Assembly: GCA_002399785.1 (NCBI GenBank)
Contig: DHEH01000015.1
Coordinates: 63,869 to 127,868 of the forward strand
Direction of reading: 5' to 3'
Length of the DNA stretch: 64,000 nt
Source: Caryophanales bacterium UBA4855
GTDB lineage: Bacteria > Bacillota_I > Bacilli_A > RFN20 > CAG-826
Under the pieces are notes generated by a model. It did no database searches. It saw nothing but the letters and a program-made list of their open reading frames with translations, and was not told the origin of the DNA. The translations under genes and the position numbers were made by a program. This document shows, one piece after another, positions 53,922 through 62,200 of the stretch; positions within the stretch are counted from its first letter, which is position 1, and each line of letters opens with the position of its first letter.

Positions 53922-55097
53922 ATGAAAATTGGCATTATAGGTAGTGGGTGTAGCGCAATTTACTTAGCTTGTATTTTGAAAGCTAAAGATTTTAAGAATG
54001 ATGTATCTTTATTAGATATTAATTTTATTCCTGGAAAAAAGTTTTTAATTACTGGAAACGGGAGATGCAATTTAGCTAATACATTAGTGACCAATGATTC
54101 GTATAATAATGATCAAACTAAGAAGATTATAGGAAATACGCCAGCTAAAGATATAATTTCTTTCTTAGGTGAAGTTGGCATACTTACGCGAGATTTAGGT
54201 AATCTAATTTATCCTTTTTCACTTAGCGCTCAAGATTATCTATCACAATTAATTAGATTTTTAAAAGAAAGAAATACTAAATTTATTAATGATTTTAATG
54301 TTTTAGATTATCAAGAGACGAATAAAGGGGTAAAAATTATTGGTAAGGAAAAGTGTTATGTTTTTGACAAAGTTATCATTGCTACTGGTGGTTTAAGTAA
54401 GATTAATTTGAAACAAAGAACTAATATGTTCAATATTTTAAAAACTCATAAATATTCAATATCCCCCGTAAAACCCGGTTTAAATCCTATAAAGTCAATT
54501 GAAAATGTTAAAAGTTTAGAAAATTTACGTGCAAAAGGAGATGTTAAATTATTTATTGATAATAAGGAAATTTATAAAGAATCTGGTGAAGTTCAATTTA
54601 AAAAAGATGGTTTAAGTGGGATTGCAATTTTTAATTGTTCGTCTCTAATTGCTAGATATAAAGATTTTAAAGTGGCAAAAATCTCTATTGATTTAATGCC
54701 TGATCATAGCGAAGAACAAATCAATGATATCTTAAAAAAATTTAATAATGCTTCTAAATATTCTTGTCTTGATGGTTTGTTTGCTCCAAAATTTTCCGAA
54801 TTTATTCGACAAAAAGCAAATGTGAAAAATTTATATTTGTTTACTAATTCAGAAATCTCAAAGCTTGCTACAACAATTAAAAATTTAATTTTTACATTTA
54901 AAGAAGCTTATGGATTCGAAGATTCCCAAGTTACTATTGGCGGTGTTTCTTATTCTAATTTATCTGATACATTAGAATCTAAAATTGAAAAAAATATTTA
55001 TTTTATTGGAGAAGTTTTAGATGCTGATGGATTATGTGGCGGTTACAACTTAATGTTTGCTTTTAAGAGTGCTGAGTTAGTTAGTAAAAATTTATAA
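53922..55097 (+). CDS. BaiN/HI0933-family FAD-dependent oxidoreductase
   Basis: A 391-residue flavoprotein. The dinucleotide-binding N-terminus is MKIGIIGSGCSAIYLACIL, followed by the family hallmark GKKFLITGNGRCNLANT, an IATGGLSK second FAD motif and a C-terminal IGEVLDADGLCGGYNLMFAFKSAELV. The usual GGGPAG is GSGCSA. Family members act in various reductions; no substrate is assigned. No Shine-Dalgarno is seen and TATGAT lies 11 bases before the ATG. It overlaps the convergent phosphoesterase gene by 6 bases. Confidence 0.9.
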   Translation: MKIGIIGSGCSAIYLACILKAKDFKNDVSLLDINFIPGKKFLITGNGRCNLANTLVTNDSYNNDQTKKIIGNTPAKDIISFLGEVGILTRDLGNLIYPFSLSAQDYLSQLIRFLKERNTKFINDFNVLDYQETNKGVKIIGKEKCYVFDKVIIATGGLSKINLKQRTNMFNILKTHKYSISPVKPGLNPIKSIENVKSLENLRAKGDVKLFIDNKEIYKESGEVQFKKDGLSGIAIFNCSSLIARYKDFKVAKISIDLMPDHSEEQINDILKKFNNASKYSCLDGLFAPKFSEFIRQKANVKNLYLFTNSEISKLATTIKNLIFTFKEAYGFEDSQVTIGGVSYSNLSDTLESKIEKNIYFIGEVLDADGLCGGYNLMFAFKSAELVSKNL

Positions 55098-55550
55098 ATC
55101 GACATCAACAAAACGGTGCGTTACTTCTAAAGTCTTTTCGTTTATATCAATAATTAAATATGATCCTTTATCAGAATCTCTAGGTCGAGATATGCTACCT
55201 GGATTAAAGACATAGGTATCATTAATTTTTTTAAAGAATTTTTCATGTGTATGGCCGAATAAAAAGATAAAAGAATGGGTATTGGCTATGTATTTTGAAA
55301 AATTATGATAATCAATATAATTTCCGTGTTCCATATGAATTCTTCCGAAAGGATAATCTAGATCACGTTTCAAGGGAGCATCAATTGAGAAGTCACAATT
55401 TCCTCTAACACAAGTATAAGAGTGTAATAAGTAATCTGGAAGTTCATAATCTCCGAGGTGGAGAAATAGTGTTGCATCATAATTTTTAAGTGCAATATCT
55501 TGTAATTCTTGGTATCTTCCATGGCTATCACTAACAACAATTATTTTCAT
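55092..55550 (-). CDS. YfcE/MJ0936-family metallophosphoesterase
   Basis: A compact 152-residue calcineurin-type phosphodiesterase. Metal motifs in order are SDSHG, HLGD, RGNCD (GNCD/GNHD), MEHGN and FGHTH, with NPGSISRPRD typical of the family. The length is close to the usual ~160-180. The physiological substrate is unknown. Its 3' end overlaps the flavoprotein gene. Confidence 0.93.
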   Translation of the reverse strand: MKIIVVSDSHGRYQELQDIALKNYDATLFLHLGDYELPDYLLHSYTCVRGNCDFSIDAPLKRDLDYPFGRIHMEHGNYIDYHNFSKYIANTHSFIFLFGHTHEKFFKKINDTYVFNPGSISRPRDSDKGSYLIIDINEKTLEVTHRFVDVDL

Positions 55551-55619
55551 ATAATAATTATTGTTTTATTAGTTTATAAAAGCAATTATTTTTGTTGAAA
55601 AAATTCATTAAATTTATTA

Positions 55620-55647
55620 TTGATTATTAAAAATATGTATATATAAT
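55620..55647 (+). promoter_or_regulatory. promoter of the decarboxylase gene, near-leaderless
   Basis: TTGATT (55620-55625), 16 bases, TATAAT (55642-55647). The ATG at 55661 begins 13 bases after the -10 and there is no Shine-Dalgarno. Confidence 0.72.
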
Positions 55648-55660
55648 CAATATAACAATT

Positions 55661-57169
55661 ATGAATAAAATTGATAAAGTAGAACAAAGAAAAACTCCCT
55701 ATTTATCAGCTTATAGGAAGTATTTAAAAGGGCAAAATATTGAATTCGATGTTCCGGGTCATCACCAAGGTGGGATTCGAACAGATTTTGATAAGATTTT
55801 TACCCATATCGTTTATAAAAACGATGTAAATTGTCCCCGAGGAATGGATAATATTATGCACCCAACAGGATGCATTAAAGAAGCTCAAGAACTATTTGCT
55901 AAAGCGTGTGGAGCAGATTATTGCAAATTTTTAGTTAATGGCTCAACTAGTGGTAATCTTGTAATGCTTACAAGCGCTTTAAAAGCTCATGATAAGATTT
56001 TACTTCCTCGAAATGTTCATAAATCAGTTATAAATGGCTTAATTCTTAGCGGAGCTAGTCCAGTCTTTGTTATGCCTGAAATCGATCCATCAACAGAAAT
56101 TGTTAACCAAATAACTTATAAAGAATGGAAAAAAATAATTGATAATAATTTAGATGCAAAAGCAATATTTGTTATTAATCCAACATATTTTGGAGCCGTC
56201 GCTAATTTAAAGAAAATTACTGAATATGCTCATTCAAAAAACATGATTGTTCTTGTTGATGAAGCTCATGGAAGCCATTTTTATTTTAGTAATAAATGTC
56301 CTTCAAGCGCTATGGCTTGTGGTGCGGATATGGCTACTTTGTCAATACATAAAACTGGCGGTAGTTTAACTCAATCTTCAGTATTACTTATTAAAGGCAC
56401 CAGAGTCAGTCGTTACGATGTGGTTAAATCTTTTAATATGATTACTACAACCTCTCCTTCTTCAATTTTACTCGCTTCTTTAGATGCAGCTAGAAAATAT
56501 CTGGTATTTAAAGGAAGCGAAGCTATTTTTAATGCTATAAAGTGTGCTAAAGAAGCTAAAGAGAGAATCGATAAAATCCCTGGTTTTAAGCCTCATAGCA
56601 AAGATTATTTTACTAAACAGGGTATTTATGACTTTGACGAAACAAAGTTAGTTATTGAGATTGATAAGCTAACTATAAATGGTTTTGAAGTTTATAAGAT
56701 ACTTAAAGATAAATATCACATTCAAATTGAGTTAGCTGAAACTTATGTTCTTCTTTGCTTATTCACTGTAGGAACAAAACATAAAGATATTGATGCACTC
56801 GTCAATGCATTAACAAAAATTAGTAATAAATATTATGATCAAGAAGTCACCTATCAAGATCATCATTATATGAAAGATTTCCCTCCTTCTTGTATGAGAC
56901 CAAGAAGTGCATACCACGGACCTTTAAAGATTGTAAAACTTGCAAAAGCTGAAGGGTATGTATCAAAAGAGATGATCATGATTTATCCTCCTGGAATTCC
57001 TTTAATCATTCCTGGTGAACGTTTTACTAAAGAATTAATTAATGAGCTTCAATATTATAAAAAGATTAGATGCAATATTCTTAGCGATTGGGAAGGCAGC
57101 AACGAAGTAAGCGTTGTTGAGAAATCTAATATTGATTGTGGAAAGTCAATTGAGAAGAAAGTAGAATAG
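55661..57169 (+). CDS. PLP-dependent Orn/Lys/Arg decarboxylase family protein
   Basis: A fold-type I PLP enzyme of the SpeA/YaaO group. The 502 residues contain FDVPGHHQGG, the LVNGSTSGNLVMLTSAL cofactor-phosphate region, LPRNVHKSVINGLILSGASPVFV, VDEAHGSHFYFS (Asp for PLP nitrogen) and SIHKTGGSLTQSSVLL with the PLP lysine. The C-terminal domain has the PPGIPLIIPGE block. It could make cadaverine, putrescine or agmatine; the amino acid substrate cannot be determined. Confidence 0.93.
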   Translation: MNKIDKVEQRKTPYLSAYRKYLKGQNIEFDVPGHHQGGIRTDFDKIFTHIVYKNDVNCPRGMDNIMHPTGCIKEAQELFAKACGADYCKFLVNGSTSGNLVMLTSALKAHDKILLPRNVHKSVINGLILSGASPVFVMPEIDPSTEIVNQITYKEWKKIIDNNLDAKAIFVINPTYFGAVANLKKITEYAHSKNMIVLVDEAHGSHFYFSNKCPSSAMACGADMATLSIHKTGGSLTQSSVLLIKGTRVSRYDVVKSFNMITTTSPSSILLASLDAARKYLVFKGSEAIFNAIKCAKEAKERIDKIPGFKPHSKDYFTKQGIYDFDETKLVIEIDKLTINGFEVYKILKDKYHIQIELAETYVLLCLFTVGTKHKDIDALVNALTKISNKYYDQEVTYQDHHYMKDFPPSCMRPRSAYHGPLKIVKLAKAEGYVSKEMIMIYPPGIPLIIPGERFTKELINELQYYKKIRCNILSDWEGSNEVSVVEKSNIDCGKSIEKKVE

Positions 57170-57185
57170 AGTTCTTGGTTTTGGC

Positions 57186-57214
57186 TTGAATAATTCCCCA
57201 TTTTAATGTATATT
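57186..57214 (+). promoter_or_regulatory. promoter of tRNA-His
   Basis: TTGAAT (57186-57191), 17 bases, TATATT (57209-57214), 28 bases before the tRNA. Confidence 0.75.
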
Positions 57215-57241
57215 TAATAAGCATTTAAAAGATGCTTATAT

Positions 57242-57318
57242 GGCGGATGTGGTGAAGTGGTTAACATTACCGGCTGTGAACCGGTCATTCGTGGGTTCGA
57301 TCCCCATCATCCGCCCCA
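57242..57318 (+). tRNA. tRNA-His(GUG)
   Basis: A 77-base tRNA including G-1 paired to C73, acceptor GCGGATG/CATCCGC, anticodon loop CTGTGAA (GUG), T-loop TTCGATC and an encoded CCA. The accessory region begins directly after it. Confidence 0.96.
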
Positions 57319-57331
57319 TTCGAAAAACTGC

Positions 57332-57361
57332 GACATCTCGTCTACCGAGGTGTCGTTTTTT
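57332..57361 (+). terminator. terminator after tRNA-His
   Basis: GACATCTCG/CGAGGTGTC stem (57332-57340 with 57346-57354, one T-G pair), TCTAC loop, T run. Confidence 0.85.
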
Positions 57362-57470
57362 GTTCTAAGGAATTATAGCAAAACGTAGGTGCAACGGGAA
57401 TTATACGGAATAATAATGTTTGGTTTTTTGATCGAAATTCCATCGGATCGCGTATTTTCTTTGATAAGAT

Positions 57471-58151
57471 ATGAACATGGAAACCGAATCGACTTTTAGC
57501 CAAATTAAGCATTACTGCAAACACTATCCTCAGACCATCTTTGATGTCGCTCAGGTTTTGCAAGCTTACTTTCTTTCTATAAATGCCGGTTCGTTTAGAA
57601 AATTCGTTTCGAGATTGGTTCAAGAAGGCGCTTTGATTCCCATCTCGAAAGGTGTTTATTACATCGGTCAGGAGTTTCCTGAAAACGTAGAGGAGATAAT
57701 ACTCAACCATTATTGTGGTGACAGACCCATTTTCTACGCTAAAGAATCCTTGCTATACCATGAAGGAATCATAGAGAACAAACCGGACATCACCAAACTG
57801 TATGTTGCCTTTGGTTTGGGCAATAAAACAATTGGGAATGTCATGCTCATTCAAAGCAAATCGGCCTGCGATTTCTTTTACACGCCAGAGAAGCTTACTT
57901 TGCTTGAGCTTCTCGATTCGCAAAAGCTCGTTCCGGAAGACAACCTAGGTCTATTCAGCAAGTCCGTCATCAATCATTGCCAAAGAATGGCGAATGAAGC
58001 TCACACAAGAAAAGAATCCATCAGTTATCCGCGAATCACGTATATAAAACTTGCTAAAGCGTTGGATAAATGCCATATATCCAATAGCGTGATGAGCGAT
58101 TATGAGAACGGAACTGAGCTATTATCTGATAAGGAACTTCCAAGGGTTTAG
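57471..58151 (+). CDS. AbiEi-like (DUF6088-type) winged-helix regulator/antitoxin
   Basis: The 226-residue protein has an N-terminal winged helix (FDVAQVLQAYFLSINAGSFRKFVSRLVQEGALIPISKGVYYIG), the arrangement of AbiEi-type antitoxins and DUF6088 proteins. Such proteins repress their own operon and neutralise an AbiEii nucleotidyltransferase toxin. The C-terminal ~150 residues match the same general architecture but I see no diagnostic motif. No AbiEii-type toxin follows; downstream is broken sequence. Starts at 57471 or 57477 are both possible and no Shine-Dalgarno is seen. GC is higher than in the core genes. Confidence 0.65.
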   Translation: MNMETESTFSQIKHYCKHYPQTIFDVAQVLQAYFLSINAGSFRKFVSRLVQEGALIPISKGVYYIGQEFPENVEEIILNHYCGDRPIFYAKESLLYHEGIIENKPDITKLYVAFGLGNKTIGNVMLIQSKSACDFFYTPEKLTLLELLDSQKLVPEDNLGLFSKSVINHCQRMANEAHTRKESISYPRITYIKLAKALDKCHISNSVMSDYENGTELLSDKELPRV

Positions 58152-58433
58152 ATGCTTCATAAGGGAGCAGTATTTCTGGTTCAGGAGCACCATTGAATCG
58201 TACGCCCTTTCGGAAGGTACGACCCCGACGGATACGAGGAGTACGCACAGGCGATTTACGTCAGCGAACTGTATGAGCGCTTCTCCGGAATTATAAACAA
58301 GGAAGAGAAAGACGCCCTCAAATACCTCAGGTACCATAATCCGAACGAGGACCCGCCCAATTCATACGACAAAGCCATCTTGAGTTGCTATGAGAAATGG
58401 GTGTCGGTTTTCTTCAAAAGCAAAAACAGGCTA
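58152..58433 (+). pseudogene. degraded ORF fragment between the AbiEi-like gene and the XRE gene
   Basis: After a TGA at 58194 one frame is open from 58197 through 58655 with no start codon; it reads FGRYDPDGYEEYAQAIY and ends in NSYDKAILSCYEKWVSVFFKSKNR before the XRE gene begins. In the +1-shifted frame 58102-58212 the sequence reads ...WFRSTIESYALSEG, which would join naturally to the next frame at about 58212. This suggests a frameshifted gene remnant. The family is not recognised. Confidence 0.5.
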
Positions 58434-58655
58434 ATGAAGGAAATTGATATTAAAGTATTGGGTCAAGTGATGAAAAGGATAAGGCTTGACCACAGGCTTT
58501 CGTCTACAAGGCTAGCCCAGATAATAGGGGTGGACCGAAGCACGATAAACAAATATGAGAACGGGCAAAGGATGCCGACGCTCGTGAATTTGCTCAAGTT
58601 TTGCACATTATTCCGCATAACTATTGATGAGCTTATTTCAACATCGCTGTTCTAG
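58434..58655 (+). CDS. XRE-family HTH regulator, 73 aa
   Basis: A short HTH_3 protein: LGQVMKRIRLDHRLSSTRLAQIIGVDRSTINKYENGQRMPTLVNLLKFCTLFRITIDELIS covers nearly the whole length. The ATG at 58434 is the first in the open frame; the frame runs further upstream without a start, so the domain may once have been the C-terminus of a larger protein. Possible roles are phage-type repressor or antitoxin; no partner is evident. Confidence 0.72.
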   Translation: MKEIDIKVLGQVMKRIRLDHRLSSTRLAQIIGVDRSTINKYENGQRMPTLVNLLKFCTLFRITIDELISTSLF

Positions 58656-58681
58656 CTATGCTTTCTAAATTTAGATATCTA

Positions 58682-59674
58682 TTAGATAAATTTCAATTTA
58701 TCGTCTTGCTCTTTGAACTTAAAAAACTCTTTTTGGGCTAAAATTGATGGCAAATTTAGTGGAATACATTTCATTTCTTCGTTGCTTAAATTTTCTCTAC
58801 GATCAACAGACCCTGATGATTTATCTTTAATATAAGAAGCAACAAAGTCGGTTCTCATGGCATAAGCAACAACTAGGGGAACACATATATTCTCATTAAT
58901 TCTCCATAGTTTATAGGCAGGGCTTACAATTCCGTTGTCAGCAATACACTGAATATCAAAATTTTTCTCATCAATATGAATGCCTTGAACAAAAATTCCT
59001 TTTGGAACAATTTTATAATTTTTGGTATCAATTGAAGCAATACGCTTTTTAAATTTTTCATCTTGAAACACAATTCCATTGTCTTTGGTAATTGATAAAA
59101 TAGGATACTTGGCATTTCCACATTTTTTAGCTGAATAAATGGAAGCAAAAGTGCGAAATGTATTCGTTTTTCTTTCTCTATCTCTTAGTTCGTTAAATCG
59201 TGATTTAGTAAGTTCATCAAGCAAAGTGAGAACAGACAGTTCTTTATTAATCAATTCCTCTATTTTCCCTAAAGTTTGACAAATATAGTCCTCAGAAAAC
59301 TTTTGATTATGCCTGTAGTCGATGTTTTCAATGTATGCTTTGCTTACATTTTTGATTCCTATGCCTTTGAACCCTTCGTTTAGTACTTGGAAATTATATT
59401 TTGCTAAGAAATATTGGACACAGTGTGGATTGGTCCCTTTCTTTGGAAACATTATGTAATTGTGGTCAGAAGCAGAGAACTCGCCATCGTAATACTTGCA
59501 GTTTCCTGTGCCGCCATCTCCAATTATGAGATATGAGCCATTGTAATCTGGTTCATCCACGTATTTATCAATGGTGTTTGATGATGTAAAAAATGAATAT
59601 TTCCCCTCTAGTTTGCCATACGATGCGCTTCTTTTTGATTTAGGCAAAAATACAAATAAATCCTTTAACAACAT
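58682..59674 (-). CDS. hsdS: type I restriction-modification specificity subunit HsdS (orphan)
   Basis: HsdS chooses the DNA target of a type I R-M complex. The 330 residues start with a target recognition domain (SYGKLEGKYSFFTSSNTIDKYVDEPDYNGSYLIIGDGGTG...GFKGIGIKNVSKAYIENIDY), then the conserved central helix (LGKIEELINKELSVLTLLDELTKSRFNEL), then a second TRD (YPILSITKDNGIVF...GSVDRRENLSNEEMKCIPLNLPSILAQKEFFKFK). The final conserved helix is short, so the 3' end may be trimmed. The ATG at 59674 has GGAGG 7 bases upstream. No hsdM or hsdR lies in the window. Confidence 0.87.
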   Translation of the reverse strand: MLLKDLFVFLPKSKRSASYGKLEGKYSFFTSSNTIDKYVDEPDYNGSYLIIGDGGTGNCKYYDGEFSASDHNYIMFPKKGTNPHCVQYFLAKYNFQVLNEGFKGIGIKNVSKAYIENIDYRHNQKFSEDYICQTLGKIEELINKELSVLTLLDELTKSRFNELRDRERKTNTFRTFASIYSAKKCGNAKYPILSITKDNGIVFQDEKFKKRIASIDTKNYKIVPKGIFVQGIHIDEKNFDIQCIADNGIVSPAYKLWRINENICVPLVVAYAMRTDFVASYIKDKSSGSVDRRENLSNEEMKCIPLNLPSILAQKEFFKFKEQDDKLKFI

Positions 59675-59699
59675 ACCGCCACCTCCAGACATTTAAATC

Positions 59700-60022
59700 G
59701 TGATATTTTCTGTCTTGCTGAGTATCAAAATACTTCAAAATGCTCTGTTAGAGCTCACGATAACAATGATTATTTGAGGGCTAGCAGATATAGAAAAGGT
59801 GATAACAAACGTTGGATGGTTCAATACGTTTTCGCTAATGGACTTGGAACAAAGAACGTTGTGTTTGTTTGGTCTATTTCTGAGGAAGAAATAGCTGTAA
59901 AAAAGATCAATAACTTTGATATAGATTCTAATGGTCTTGTATCAAAGATTAATTGGGGCAAAATCCAGTATATAAAATATGGTGACATTTCGTATCAAAC
60001 AATAAAAAGTGTTGTTGAATAG
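59700..60022 (+). pseudogene. headless ORF fragment of unknown family
   Basis: An open frame runs from about 59669 to a TAG at 60020 without ATG or GTG; the only candidate start is TTG 59774 (82 residues). The text DIFCLAEYQNTSKCSVRAHDNNDYL continues smoothly into RASRYRKGDNKRWMVQYVFANGLG, so the original protein probably began upstream and was cut off at the junction with hsdS. The family is not recognised. Confidence 0.5.
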
Positions 60023-60061
60023 TGACTTGACATGGAAGATGAGGAATAAAAAATAAACTGT

Positions 60062-62113
60062 TTGGAAAAGAAAAACAAAACTACAGAACTAGTCTCTGTT
60101 AAAGAACTTCTTTCATGCACAAAAATTGGACAAAACGCTTTTAGAATCCCGGATTATCAGCGAGGATATTCTTGGTCATGCAATGAACAATTTGCGGACC
60201 TCTGGAAGGATATATTGAGAGTTTATAATAATTCTGATTCGAACAAAAAACACTACACAGGCATGCTCTCTCTCGAGGAAATGGATGAGAAATCGAAAGA
60301 AAAAGAGTCTTTGATGGGTACCAATTCTTTTTATGTTGTTGATGGGCAGCAACGCCTTACCTCGATTATCATTATTCTTAAGTCCTTAATTGAATATATA
60401 GAAGTTGAAAATAATGAAACACTCGACAATGATTTGCTTTCTTTTGATGGGGTTTATCGTTTTGATTACTCGGTTGATAGAGATGATGAAGCTAAATCCT
60501 TTTTTACTAACAATATCTATTTAGATGAGAATAGCGCCTCGTTTGCTGACATGTATTTGAAAAATATCCATTATGCTAAAGAATATATGAAATCGAATCT
60601 CATTAAATTTAATTCAGCCGAAACCCAAGAGATCATTAATGTTGTGCTTAATAGACTTGTTTTTAATATCTATTTTGTTGTTGAGAATTTTGATGTCAGG
60701 GTAACGTTTGAAACAATGAATAATAGAGGGAAGAAACTATCGAATTTGGAACTTCTTAAAAATCGACTTATGTACCTATCTACATTCGTTGGTAAAACAA
60801 ATGTTGGAAATGTTAATTATGAAAATCGACTAAAAAATTCAATTAATAACGCTTGGAAAAACATTTACAAAAATCTTTGCTATCAAGATAGGCAACTCTA
60901 TGATGACGAGTATTTGCAAGCTCATTGGATTGTTTATGGATCGCTGGATAAGAGTAAAGGTGATTCATATATAAGAGATATCCTTGATGAGAAGTTTTCT
61001 GTTGATGAGGGTAAATTTTATGATTTAATCAACAAAAAACAATACCATGATGCTTTTTCTTATATTTTTGATTACGTTTCAAGCCTTCAAAAATACAGTA
61101 AGATATGGGGGATAATTAACAATCCACTCGAAAGAAAAAATTACATTTCTAGTTCGGAGGAAGTTAAGTGGCTTAATAGATTAAACCGAATAGGATCTTT
61201 TAAATATGTCAAATCTACAATTATGGTTTTGGCTGGTGATAATTATTTAACTTCTGACCAGAAGGTAAAGGCATATCGTATTTTAGAGCGTTCTTTATTC
61301 TTAAATAAATTAATAGGGCAAAGCAAAAATGATTTTAGTTCAATCATCAAATATGCAAGAGATCTTTTGAAAGCTAAAGATGATGAAAAAGACAAATTTT
61401 ATCACCAAATTTTATCATCTATCCAATCCGGTGAAATATCCATGTCAGATGATAATCTTAAAATTGCATTAGAAAAGTTTTCTTTGTATATAAAAGATAA
61501 GTCAAACTTTATGTATTCGTGGGATGGAATCAATTATTTTCTGTATGAATATAACGATTGGCTGCAGATTTCTCCAAATGAAAAAGTAATCGATTGGAAG
61601 TTAATTAATAATGATTCTATTGAGCATATTCTTCCTCAAACACCCTCTCGCCGATATTGGCAAATTGTTCTTAGCCCTTTAACTAACGATGAAGACAAAA
61701 TAAGAATGGTAACTAATTCTCTCGGTAACCTTCTTTTGCTTTCAAAAGGAGAGAATAGCAGTGTACAAAATTACAGTTATCTTGTTAAGAAGCTAAAGGA
61801 AGTAAGTTCTAATAGATTTGCATATATCTATGGTTCAAGGTCAGCACAAAAAGTTGCTCTTGAACATAACGATTGGACGCTTCAGGACATCTATAATAGA
61901 GAGACAGAACTTTTTAAGTTTATGTATAACAGATGGATTTTTCTGGGATCCAAAATTACGGAAAACGAATTTTTAAGCCTAATTGCTTCTCTTGGTTTGT
62001 CCATTTTGAAACAGTCGGAATTATCTACTCTAGGTATTAATGAGCTACATTTGCTTAGCTTTGATGATGAACAGCCAGAAATAAAGAAAGAGGACAAAGA
62101 AGATAGGGAGTAG
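60062..62113 (+). CDS. DUF262 + DUF1524 (GmrSD-type) defence nuclease, ends at an in-frame TAG
   Basis: The 683-residue protein joins an N-terminal DUF262/ParB-like domain (FRIPDYQRGYSW at ~28-39, VVDGQQRLTSIIIILK with the QQR motif, FETMNNRGKKLSNLELLKNRLMYL) to a C-terminal DUF1524 HNH-like nuclease (DSIEHILPQTPS with the catalytic His, MVTNSLGNLLLLSKGENSSVQNYSYLVKK). This is the architecture of GmrSD, BrxU and SspE relatives, which cut modified phage DNA with nucleotide hydrolysis. The start is TTG 60062, as no ATG or GTG exists upstream in frame; GAGGAA is 15 bases before. The TAG at 62111 is followed by more open frame in the same phase. Confidence 0.87.
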   Translation: MEKKNKTTELVSVKELLSCTKIGQNAFRIPDYQRGYSWSCNEQFADLWKDILRVYNNSDSNKKHYTGMLSLEEMDEKSKEKESLMGTNSFYVVDGQQRLTSIIIILKSLIEYIEVENNETLDNDLLSFDGVYRFDYSVDRDDEAKSFFTNNIYLDENSASFADMYLKNIHYAKEYMKSNLIKFNSAETQEIINVVLNRLVFNIYFVVENFDVRVTFETMNNRGKKLSNLELLKNRLMYLSTFVGKTNVGNVNYENRLKNSINNAWKNIYKNLCYQDRQLYDDEYLQAHWIVYGSLDKSKGDSYIRDILDEKFSVDEGKFYDLINKKQYHDAFSYIFDYVSSLQKYSKIWGIINNPLERKNYISSSEEVKWLNRLNRIGSFKYVKSTIMVLAGDNYLTSDQKVKAYRILERSLFLNKLIGQSKNDFSSIIKYARDLLKAKDDEKDKFYHQILSSIQSGEISMSDDNLKIALEKFSLYIKDKSNFMYSWDGINYFLYEYNDWLQISPNEKVIDWKLINNDSIEHILPQTPSRRYWQIVLSPLTNDEDKIRMVTNSLGNLLLLSKGENSSVQNYSYLVKKLKEVSSNRFAYIYGSRSAQKVALEHNDWTLQDIYNRETELFKFMYNRWIFLGSKITENEFLSLIASLGLSILKQSELSTLGINELHLLSFDDEQPEIKKEDKEDRE

Positions 62114-62200
62114 TTTAATGCGTTAAGAACATATTTTGACATCTCTAGATATTGGGTTAGATTAAATGGCAGAGCATTATCATATGTTCTTGATACGTTT

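Noticed and set aside
57342..57710. 122-residue minus-strand ORF opposite the AbiEi-like gene
   Set aside because: It overlaps a recognisable winged-helix gene and shows no motif or ribosome binding site; treated as a shadow.
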